Assembly (NCBI RefSeq): GCF_040802235.1
Contig: NC_133170.1
Location: 2,805,001-2,869,000, forward strand
Direction: 5' to 3'
Origin: Manis javanica
Taxonomy: Eukaryota; Chordata; Mammalia; Pholidota; Manidae
Length of the DNA: 64,000 nucleotides
Each line of letters begins with the position of its first letter. Positions within the stretch are counted from its first letter, which is position 1. Shown here in pieces: positions 55,760 through 64,000 of this stretch. Below the pieces are notes generated by a model. The model searched no databases, was not told the DNA's origin, and worked only from the letters and a program-made list of their open reading frames with translations. The position numbers and the translations under genes were made by a program.

Positions 55760-58260
55760 TTCTCTTTTTATCTGAGTGAAAATTTCCAGAATGGAGGGTT
55801 TTTCTGTATGTTCTTTGGGGTTTTATGTTTAGTTGAGTGGGTTTTTTTTTTTTTTGCAACTAATGAGGAATTTTTTAGCTGTTTCCTTCCCCCTTATGTG
55901 AATAAAGGCCGAGAAATGTGACGCGTGAGGAAAGAGACTGATCAGATACCCCTCCTGCCTTCTCTCCACCAGTGATCAATGAAACACAGTCACCCAGCAA
56001 ACAGATGCCACGTTAGTAGCACTGAGATCACGCCTCCGCACCAAGGAGGCTGCGTAGCCTCCCTCCTCACAGCACAGCCATGCCGCTCTGTCCCTTTAAA
56101 GCAAAATAGAGGCGGTATCTTCAGGCCTGTGGTATTGCCCTGTGTGTTAAATTCACAAAGATGACAGACTGTCTTTTAGTCAAGAAATCCTCTGACTTAA
56201 ATTCCACAGGTGAGAAGCTGATCCTCTAAGTGGTCTCAACCAGCTGATGAGGAAACTTAGTTGCTTCTATTATTTTAATGTCTCAGTTCCAGAGCTCAAG
56301 TAGCAGTGAATCAGCTTTCCTATTAAAGAGCTGAGCCAAATTATCTGTGCAGAACTTACCATGTTTTAACCCGGGGGTCCTTTATGAATAAAAAGACAAA
56401 TGCCTCCGAAGGGCGCAGAGCGCTGGCAGCTCCATCTCTCCTGCCTTCGCTGCCTCTCTGGGCGGGGGACCGACCAAGGTCACCCCCAGCTTGCTGCTGA
56501 AGAAGTTTCCTGTCGGTTCAAGATGCACCTGCCCTAGGGCTTCGGTTTGGTAGTTCCTAAATAAACTAACCTTTGCAGCTCAGTGTGTGGGAAGAAAGTA
56601 AAAAGAAAAGGATGAGAGGCCAAACAGCAGGCACTTGGACTTGTGTAAAATTGTTTGTTGATATTTTGCTGTTTTTGTAAATATTTCTGTATTTATATTT
56701 GTTCTGTATTAACATGCTTTTACATAATCGCAGCCTCTCCAACTAGTAACTTGTACGGGACCTTGGGTAAGTCCATTTTCTGGCCTTTATAACCCACTCT
56801 GTGTCTCAATTTTCTCAACTGAAGTGAAGGTCTCAATGACTTTAGGCTTAAAACTTCCTGATTCTCAAATACTGGATTTGGAGGCTGTCACTTCAGGAGG
56901 ACAGATAAATAAATTGGGGCTGCTATTATTATTATTTATTGTTAATTACCATCACTACCTAAGACTCTGACTAGAATCATGTAATAGTCTACTCAGATTT
57001 ATTCATATTAACCAGGTGCAACTTTTAGAAAAGCATCTCTTAATCCATGATTCAGGGTGGCCAATTCAAAATTCAACAATAGCTGTGTTTTAAAGACCTA
57101 GAAGGATATACCTTTCCCTTACCGAAACTCTGACTTAATAGATACATTATAGATGAATATGGGACGCTAAAAAAATACAGCAATATTACGGGCAACTTGC
57201 TGATCCTTTGCAGTTTACAACAGTGGCAGACCCATGTGTGCGCTAAAAACTACCAAGGTGAGTGCTCCTTATGCGTGGGAAGTGTGGGGAATTCATAAAG
57301 TAAAACTCTATGTGTTCAGGGAGTTATGTCATCAGATTGTGACTTTAAAATATGAGTGTCCACTGACTAAATTGGAATTAATTTGGACAGGTTTAAAGAG
57401 GGTTTTCTGGAAAGTAAAAATAGCCCAACATACATTTTAGTTGCAATCCTAATATTTTTTAAAACCTGTACTAATATTCTTATGCCCCCCACACCCCAAA
57501 TAAAACCTGTTGTAAGTATGCAGTAGGTGGTGAAACTCTTTCTGTATTAATCTTAAATACTACCAGCTGGCATTTGTCACCTCAGGTACTGGCCTGGGTG
57601 TTCCATTTTTGTAGCCCTGGGATTGATTAAATCACTAACTTTTGAGCGAATTCTCAGGACCTTGGGTCTTATTCACATTCTGATGAGGCTGAACCCGAGG
57701 TTACAGACGTTGCAGGGGAAGTGGTCAGCCATCCGTGTGCTGTCTGAGGAGACGGAGTCCGTGACTGTTCAGACGGTCATAGCAATGAGCCCCCAGCACA
57801 CCACCGGCAGATTCGTGAGCGACTGTAAGACCGTCCCAGTAGGAAGGACTGTGCAAATGTGACATCAGTGATCACCAGTTTGAATCTGGGTCACTGGAGC
57901 CATAACTCAAAGATCAAACGCTATCAGACGGTAATGAGCATGTGAAGGTACTGCAGGAAGGCGTCCACTTCCTAATGACACCCTGTGGGCCTGCCCTGGA
58001 CTAGAAATCAAGTCGCCTGAGTGCCCTGGGCTGGAAGCCAGCCCTCCAGGTGACAGTCGGCGCACTCCTGCAGAGCCGTGCTGGGCGCAGCTCACGGGGC
58101 CTTCCGTGGTCCCAGCGCTTGTGGACACACAGCCCCTTTCATCTGCCTCTCTTCCTGGCCCTTCATTCACCTGCCATGGTGGCCGCTCCTCGGCAGATTC
58201 TCTGCCTTCTTCTCGCATCTCTGAAAAGAAAAGAGCCCTCGCACTTACAAAGGCATGCTG
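55760..58260. other. Gene-free stretch, probable intron
   Basis: Mostly apparently unique AT-rich DNA, with a poly-T near 55842-55855 and the MIR listed separately. The GC-richer part at 57650-58200 carries frames that lack splice context. Confidence 0.5.
56740..56940 (+). repeat. MIR-family SINE, sense
   Basis: TAACTTGTACGGGACCTTGGGTAAGTCC, TGTGTCTCAATTTTCTCAACTG, GGTCTCAATGACTTTAGGC and a final GCTATTATTATTATTTATT match MIR 'actagctgtgtgaccttgggcaag..ctcagtttcctcatctg...attattatt'. Confidence 0.65.
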
Positions 58261-58264
58261 GCCA

Positions 58265-58690
58265 TTTAGTGTCAAACTTTCTCACTTTGATTTCAGTACG
58301 CGCACATCCCCTTCATCTCACCGCGTGTTTACTGCGCCCTTGCGGTTCGTCGGGCACCGTGTCAGGCCCCGGGGATCCAAGCTTCAAGTGAGAGGGGTTC
58401 ATTCTTTAGAGAGCTCACCCTTCATAGTGAAGCACCTGCTTGTGGAATTCTCAGGTAGAGGCGGGAATGGAGAAGAGCCCGAGCTCCAGGAGGGGCAGAA
58501 GGGCAAAGGTGGAAGCCGTTTGCCTCGTGCAGATCACAAGGTGGCTTCGGAGAGAGGGAGGCGGTCGAGCTGGGTGTTAAAGACTGAATAGGAGTCGCCA
58601 AGCCACTAGACCTGGAGAACGAGCGACTCATTCCAGGCGAAGGGAAGTGTGTGCCGAGGCCGCAAGCAAGGCCAGCACGATGCCCAGTGA
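58265..58690 (-). repeat. L2 LINE 3' UTR, antisense
   Basis: GTTTACTGCGCCCTTGCGGTTCGTCGGGCACCGTGTCAGGCCCCGGGGATCC is the reverse L2 end. It is followed by TTTAGAGAGCTCACCC, then GGTGTTAAAGACTGAATAGGAGTCGCCAAGCC and CATTCCAGGCGAAGGGAAG, which are upstream L2 3' UTR landmarks. Long frames here come from the repeat. Confidence 0.75.
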
Positions 58691-59504
58691 ATTGCCAGTC
58701 TTTATATTTGACTCCGAGATCAATTATGCTTTTGGTCACAGACATATCGCCACCTTTATAAAACCACAGTCAGAAATAAGATACACGTTTCGACAAATCT
58801 GTGATCCTGTCCTTCTTCTTTACTGTCGACCTTACGCCTCTGAATGGCAGCCCTCTGTGCTCCTTAATGTGGCATTTACCTGGCCAGCCTGCCAGGGATT
58901 TACACTCCTGTCTTTCCATTGTTATGTCGGTACAATCTAAATTTATTTCCTCTTCAGTTTCACTGCCAGGTTTCCATTTCAGCCTCAAGTGTTCAGACAG
59001 CATTATATAAGGAGTGTCATACTTACATGGCATTTGCTTTAGTATTGTTGAGAGCTTTCCATGAAAGGGAATGGTTGGAAAAAAGCAGCCGAATATCACC
59101 CAGTGGCCTCCAAATGTGTTTTATTGTGTTGGTATCTCTGTTTTGTTTTCACAGAAACTTTTTTTTTAAGCTTAAAAAGCCTTACCAAGCAGAAATAGTA
59201 GACAATAGATCATAGGAGATGAACTATCTTCTTCATTTCCTAATTGTCACTTCCTGAACTCCTGTTTTAAAAACTATGATGCACCCGAGAATAATCCATA
59301 ACTACATAATTTAAAGCACTGTGCTTTTAAAGCAAATCATGTATGCTGTGTTTCAAAGATACGTGGTTCTTCAGTGTGGTGATAGTAAATTTGTGATTTG
59401 ACATCTTTTAGACTTCCCGCCATCTAATTGTTCACTGAGCAATCAGTATGTGTTCAGGCAGTCTGGCATGTGATAAATATTTTGCAGCATATGTGGCTTA
59501 ACAT

Positions 59505-59630
59505 GCCAATTTCAAAGGGCTTTACAAGCTCTAATGAATTTTCACAGCAACCAGATGCACTCCGATTTATTGACAGGAAGTCCACAGACAGTGGAGTTCA
59601 AGAGCATTGCCCAGGTTCATCAAACAAAAT
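59505..59630 (-). repeat. MIR SINE, antisense
   Basis: AATTTTCACAGCAACCAGATGC, TTTATTGACAGGAAGTCCACAGACAGTGGAGTTCAAGAGCATTGCCCAGGTTCATC follows the reverse MIR pattern ('taatcctcacaacaaccc..ttttacagatgaggaaactgagg..agagaggtt..ttgcccaaggtcac'). Confidence 0.55.
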
Positions 59631-59639
59631 AGTCTTAAA

Positions 59640-60695
59640 ACTTTTTTTGATGTCTGGACACTTTTCTGCAACGCAAGATTATCTGGAACCCCAGCATGTA
59701 AAGCAGAACCACTCTTGATGGGAGGCAGTAAAGGGGCTTTTTCTAAGGCTGCCATACTGTCTTAGGGTAAAATTGTTCCCCAGTCTTTGGGAGCAATATT
59801 TTCAAGTCACCTACTTGTAGGAGAAAACAATGTAACTCCTTTGAATGAGGGGAACTGATGGTATAATCAGAATTGCGTTTGGCCAAACTGGGACTACTTG
59901 GAAAGAGAAAAATGGGTGGGATCTAGTGAGGGTCGTTCTACAGCAACCCAGGGGAGTGACGTCTAGCTTGGGCTTACTTACCCTTGTCTTTTGGTCTAGT
60001 TGGCATGTACGCTTTAGTCCTGGCTTGATGACAATACCCATTAAAATAATTCAGTTATTTTGCTTCAGTGTTTCAAAGCCGCCCTTGAGTATTACTCTCA
60101 TTTCTCAGGCCAACAATTCTGAGGAATATTCTTATTTATCTGCCACTATATCTCTCAGCGTAATAAGTGTATTCTGATGAGTGATCAGAAGCCACTGAGA
60201 AGTTTGTTTGGGGTGAAACGGTCTTCTAATCCCCAAGGGACTCCCTGGATTAGCTGATGAAAAATCCTTTTTTAAATATACAAGAAACCAAGGCCCCTCT
60301 CCTGGGTCCCCGGAAACCCAGATGCTTTGGTTTTGATGCCCTGGTGGGCAGCCTGCTAACTCATTTACCTAAGTTTTTCGTATTTGCAAAATATTAGTAG
60401 TGGTTTATGTGTTGGTAGTCAGATGAGGAATCGGTATGACTTTATTCTTTGTCACTTATTCAGTTTTCCAAAATTAGTGCTGTGTGTTACTTTTAAAATA
60501 AGAAAAGCAAGTATTATTGGTATGGTTTAACATTTCTCAAGGAAAAACAGAGGCCATAAACAATGTTTCTATGTTTAAATGTTTCAAAGTATACATGCAG
60601 ATCATCTGGAATATAGATACTTTTTTTTAAATTGAGAATGCTTATGTATCTTTGAAGGTTAATTGTAATGTGAAATCTATCTACATTGTTTACAC
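59640..60695. other. Gene-free stretch, probable intron
   Basis: Apparently unique, AT-rich. No exon, promoter or recognisable repeat. Confidence 0.5.
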
Positions 60696-60699
60696 TTAA

Positions 60700-60785
60700 A
60701 ATGTATCATTCATTCATTCATTCATTCAACAAATACTTAGTGAAGAAACATAATATAGACATTCCTATATATGACAAAAAAGGAT
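60700..60785 (-). repeat. L2 LINE tail, antisense, with CATT microsatellite
   Basis: A (CATT)n run at 60707-60728 leads into CAACAAATACTTAGTGAAG, the reverse L2 terminal tail with expansion of its 'attcattcattca' end. Confidence 0.65.
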
Positions 60786-60934
60786 GGAGGGAAAAGAAAA
60801 GAGAGATCTAAAGACAGGATCTATAATGTCCACCCTTCGAGATGGAGATGGCCCTGCATGGCGGAGCTGGGCTGGAGAGCGCACTCCCACAGACAGGCCA
60901 CCCAGCATGGGACGAGAGATGATCGGCCTCGATT

Positions 60935-61025
60935 AGCAAATGCGCCTTCTGATGCTTAGTGAAGGTAAGAGACTTTCCTGGGCTGTGTCACCACCAGTCC
61001 CCACAGACCCAGGTCGCCCAAATGC
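60935..61025 (-). repeat. MIR SINE fragment, antisense
   Basis: CTTAGTGAAGGTAAGAGACTTTCCTGGGCTGTGTCACCACCAGTCCC and ACCCAGGTCGCCC correspond to reverse MIR 'agagaggttaagtaacttgcccaaggtcacacagctagt..gaacccaggtc'. Confidence 0.5.
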
Positions 61026-61029
61026 CTGT

Positions 61030-61550
61030 TAGTGCTTCAGATTCTTGCACCATAACCCCAAGCTCCCATCCCTGAAGTTGGAACTGAAAAGCCTTTAGAA
61101 TCCCTCTTGTTCCGGACCTGAAGCCTGGGTCCCAGGCATTCAGCTGCTTCTCCTGCTGGTGTTAGGTCCAGGCTGGGGTTTCCGGCGGATGGTTTACTCT
61201 CCCCCAGGCTGGTTTCAGAAAATTTGGGGTTAATCAGCTGCATAATAGAAGCTACAGGGACATTTTCTTCTTTCCATTAGCAGCTTTTTTAATTCCCTTG
61301 GAGAATTAATTTTATTCTTAATACACCTCTTAGTAAAATCCCTTTTACTGGTCTTTTTTTTGACTCTGAAATTCATACTGAATCTTTAATACTGAAAAGC
61401 CCAAAATATTTGTACTTTTTCTTCTATATAGTATTAACAGGTGTGAAAAATTACCTATCATTCATTATGTATACCTCCTTTCACAGCCCCAAGTAGGCTT
61501 CATTTTATTCTGCATTTCTCAGTGGCTAGACGAAGATGGAATTTGGCAGG
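61030..61550. other. Gene-free stretch upstream of the ERV
   Basis: Apparently unique AT-rich sequence, no exon or repeat recognised. It leads into a motif-dense segment at 61550-61680 (see findings). Confidence 0.5.
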
Positions 61551-61953
61551 CTCTTTGAGATTTGCATAATAAAGGCTATGAAATTAATCGTTTTGTATTT
61601 GCTAAAGCAACCCTGAGGGTCAAGGTTAAATTTGCACAAACTTCTGCATATTAAATTAAACTGAGCTTTGTTGACATTAATGTTACGCTGGAGAAAGGAA
61701 AAACAAGGACATGCAAACAGAACAGAGAGATGCCACAGGGGGAGAACAGACCAGACCCCAAAGTCCGTGTCGTATATGGAAAGGGGACGGCTCTCCCTGA
61801 ATTCCATCCTGATGTGCCAACTAAGACCCGGATGTCAGCCTCCTCCCTCTTGGAAAGAAAAAAGTTTCTAGTTGACTATAATGTCACCTTTAGCCAATCA
61901 TACCTCTCCACGCCCCCTAAGATAGCTTGCCCACTCCTCCCCCTCCTCACCCC

Positions 61954-61960
61954 TTATAAG
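61954..61960 (+). promoter_or_regulatory. ERV LTR TATA box
   Basis: TTATAAG lies about 84 bases before the LTR's AATAAA and about 60 bases after a CCAAT-like box, the usual arrangement of a gammaretroviral-type LTR promoter. Confidence 0.6.
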
Positions 61961-62037
61961 CGCCCCACCTCCCTGACCAGGTGTGACTTCTCTGGCCTCC
62001 GGCAAGAAGGCCACAAAACCTCACCCGGGGGTATTTA

Positions 62038-62043
62038 AATAAA
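62038..62043 (+). terminator. ERV LTR polyadenylation signal
   Basis: AATAAA within the sequence TTTAAATAAACTACC, about 60 bases before the LTR end. This places the R/U5 boundary a short distance downstream. Confidence 0.65.
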
Positions 62044-62104
62044 CTACCTGGCCCTTTATTGCCTCTCTTTGCCTGCTTATTTCGGCTAGAATTTATCTTA
62101 CATA

Positions 62105-62122
62105 TGGTGCCGAAACGCGGGA
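62105..62122 (+). other. Retroviral primer-binding site, tRNA-Phe type
   Basis: TGGTGCCGAAACGCGGGA starts two bases after the LTR. It matches the complement of the 3' end of mammalian tRNA-Phe(GAA) at 17 of 18 positions; the exception is G for C at position 13. Phe-type primer sites define the ERV-F/ERV-Fc groups of class I (gammaretrovirus-like) elements. This is recalled from knowledge of the tRNA sequence, not from a search. Confidence 0.8.
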
Positions 62123-62464
62123 GGAGTGTGAGCGCAGGGCCCTGACCCGCCACCAGCGGCCCCGCCCCCTCCTTCCCCAACCCGGGACCTCAGCCTGCTC
62201 TGGACTATTTTCCCATGAGTCCCTCAGTTTCCCCCGGTCAGCTTCCCTTCCTAACTCCGTTTCACCTGGTCTGTCCGAAATCGTAGCTACGTCCAGGTCT
62301 GGGCATTCAGCCCATCCGCTGTGGGCATCCGGGATACCCGCCCCTGGCCCTGCGGTGGGGAAGACGTCCCTCACCCAGGCTCCCAGGCTGTCTCCCCTGA
62401 CTTGGGGCGCTTGGGATGCTGGGCGCTCCTCTCAGCGGGATTTTTTTGGGAAGTGGTTGCAGAC

Positions 62465-62947
62465 GTGGGAAACCAGCCCATGAAAGCAGAGGCTCAGATC
62501 CCGCTGCGGGGTCCCATTTCTAATCTGGCTACTCTGTCCCGGGAAGTCCGCAAATGGAAGCTAGTCTTCCTGTGCTCTGAGGCTGGGCCTCAGTATCCCT
62601 TGGGCAACCAATCTCGCTGGCCCCCTGAAGGGACTTTTGATTTTAGCCTCCTCAACGGCTTAACTAATTATTGCCACCAGAGCGGAGAGTAGAATGAAAT
62701 CCGGTATGTGCAGGCTTTTTGGACTTTGCACTCCCATCAAGACCTTTATGTTAAGTGTTCTACAGCTCAGGTTCTCCTGGCCGGATCTCCAGTTAAAGAT
62801 TGTCAGCCTCTTATTCTGCTCAGTCCTTCCTTTTCAGATCTGCGGGAGGACCTCAGTCGCCCGCCTCCCTCAGCTCGCAATCCCCTCCCCCTCTCTCCAC
62901 CACCATCTCTAAGTCCTTTGTCTTCGCACGTGTCGCCTCCATCTTAA
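62465..62947 (+). pseudogene. Decayed gag (matrix-like) reading frame of the ERV
   Basis: One frame from 62465 carries the pattern of a gammaretrovirus-like matrix N-terminus: a Gly-Asn pair directly after the first codon (the myristoylation position), a Leu/Trp-Lys stretch, a Trp-Pro..Gly-Thr-Phe motif near 62613-62640, and a Tyr-Val-Gln-Ala-Phe-Trp motif near 62703-62720. Three lesions are visible: the first codon is GTG rather than ATG, an in-frame TAG lies at 62690-62692, and the frame ends at TAA 62945-62947. A Pro/Ser-rich stretch in another frame (62800-63129) suggests a further frameshift. No capsid or nucleocapsid region follows. Not functional as Gag. Confidence 0.65.
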
Positions 62948-64000
62948 AGTCCTGCATTCCCAGCCATGCCGCTGTCCTGCTCTCCTCTTCCGGTGGCTGC
63001 CCCACCCCCTCTCCTCTCCTTCCACCTTCACCGCCCTCTTCCCCCACCGGAACACGCCCCTCCCGCCCTCTAGTTCCAGAAGCCACAGACAAGAAGCTGA
63101 GAAGAGAGATGGCAATTAAATATCAGTAACTCAGGTCTTTGTATCAGTTTGTCTGTCTGTGTATATGTTTTTATGAAAAAAGTGTTGCTGACTGTAGTCG
63201 CTGTATCACAGTTTGTACGTTTGTGTGTCTAAGTGTATAAATGAAAAATATTTTATTTAAAAACAAGCACTTGTGAAGATTGAGCATTCTAGAACTTCCA
63301 GAGAATCTAGTAAAAAATGTTAAGCATTAATGCTAATTTGAGTTTAGCTGAGGCAGGCATGTCCTTGTTGTTATCAGCTGCCTAAGTTTACCTAAAGTCA
63401 TTTAAGTCAGTGTTATCTGCTAAATCTTTTAAGAATAAAATGCTTAAAAGCTTAGCTTTGTCTAAACATTCAGTAAAAGTTTTGTAAGTAATCTAGCATA
63501 GTTGCTAAAAATAAGTAAACAAGCCTAGCAAATAAATATCTTAATAATAATACTGTATTAATGTATAACAGTATATATATATGCAGTCTGAGAATTTTTG
63601 TAGTAACCAAAATTCTTAAAGTTTGCTAAGTTATATAGACATATTTTGTGCCTAATAAGAAATTGGTATAAAGCACATTTCCAAAAAAGATAATATACAT
63701 TCATAAATATATCAATCTGAAAAATGCTAGTGTAAGTTTACAGTAGCCTATTTTTCAGTGTTCACTGAAAGTTAAAGTAATAGTTTTAAATTCTAATCAA
63801 AACTACTTAAGAATTTAATATAGTCATGCTATATAAAATTAAAGCAAATAAGTCTCAGTATCAAGTACACAGCAAAATTAGAATTTTGTTGTCAGTTAAA
63901 AAGACAAAGTTTTCTTAACTGTTAGTCCGCTCTTAATATTGAAAGATTGCAGAAAGTTCTAATTGTTTTATCAAAGCAGTTTCTTATGCTTAAAGTCTCA

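Larger units (their letters stand above)
61681..62102 (+). mobile_element. 5' LTR of a class I endogenous retrovirus
   Basis: Begins TGTTACGCTGG and ends ATCTTACA, giving the canonical TG..CA with TGT/ACA inverted ends. The LTR is about 422 bp. Inside are a CCAAT-like box at 61893-61898, a TATA-type element (TTATAAG) at 61954-61960 and an AATAAA polyadenylation signal at 62038-62043, in the order U3-R-U5 requires. A tRNA primer-binding site follows at once. An alternative left edge at 61669 (TGTTGACATT) cannot be excluded, because the matching 3' LTR lies outside the window. Confidence 0.85.
62103..64000 (+). mobile_element. ERV internal region, left part (continues beyond window)
   Basis: Comprises the primer-binding site, a GC-rich leader, a decayed gag-like frame (62465-62947) and a proline-rich stretch to about 63100, followed by about 0.9 kb of AT-rich sequence lacking any open frame to the end of the window. 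No pol or env sequence is seen. The element is therefore either a non-autonomous ERV with a replaced body, or an ERV interrupted by something else at about 63100. The AT-rich part could also be host DNA if the ERV is truncated there. Confidence 0.7.

Noticed and set aside
60941-60970. Strong-looking splice donor AAG|GTAAGA at 60965 after an open stretch
   Set aside because: The surrounding sequence reads as a reverse MIR, whose 'agaggttaagtaac' motif often creates donor look-alikes. No matching acceptor or recognisable peptide upstream.

Overview
The window is nuclear DNA from a placental mammal. The evidence is a background of MIR, L2, MER5-type, MLT1 and L1 repeats, one unmethylated-looking CpG island, and a class I endogenous retrovirus. 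There are no Alu, B1/B2, canine SINEC, equine ERE, PRE-1/CHR or camelid Vic-type SINEs that I can recognise. A primate, a rodent or a dog-like carnivore is therefore unlikely, but I cannot name the order.

I could not support any protein-coding gene. All long open frames either lie in the GC-rich island, where stop codons are rare, or are shadows of repeats. The most gene-like object is a promoter at about 44.96-46.35 kb. It is a CpG island with four GC boxes at 45548-45605, followed by a probable non-coding first exon ending at a GTGAGT donor at 45833. If that is right, the right-hand 18 kb (about 45.83-64 kb) is intron 1 of a plus-strand gene whose later exons are outside the window, and the left-hand 45 kb is 5' flank or intergenic.

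Left to right: 0-3 kb is old intergenic DNA with L2 fragments. At 3073-4310 there is a 5'-truncated L1 flanked by matching target-site duplications, with a 107-bp copy of its own 3' UTR embedded in its ORF2 region. From 4.3 to 44.9 kb the sequence is intergenic, with scattered MIR/L2 pieces, two antisense MLT1 LTRs (6.8-7.1 kb and 42.8-43.1 kb), L1 3' ends (19.5, 21.3, 30.3 and 32.2 kb), MER5-type DNA transposons (17.0 and 25.6 kb) and a 38-bp minisatellite at 41.12 kb. From 44.9 to 46.8 kb is the CpG island. From 46.8 to 61.6 kb is repeat-poor, AT-rich, probably intronic DNA, with a MER5 element nested inside a MIR at 53.0-53.3 kb. From 61.68 kb to the end is the left part of an ERV: a 422-bp LTR, a primer-binding site matching tRNA-Phe, a GC-rich leader, a decayed gag-like frame, then an abrupt switch at about 63.1 kb to AT-rich sequence without coding potential.

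No new multi-gene system is visible. The observations most worth following are the L1 with a misplaced copy of its own 3' UTR, the tRNA-Phe ERV whose gag-like frame gives way to non-coding DNA, and that ERV's insertion beside an octamer/homeobox-motif cluster. All repeat assignments were made by eye against remembered family consensus patterns, so edges are approximate.
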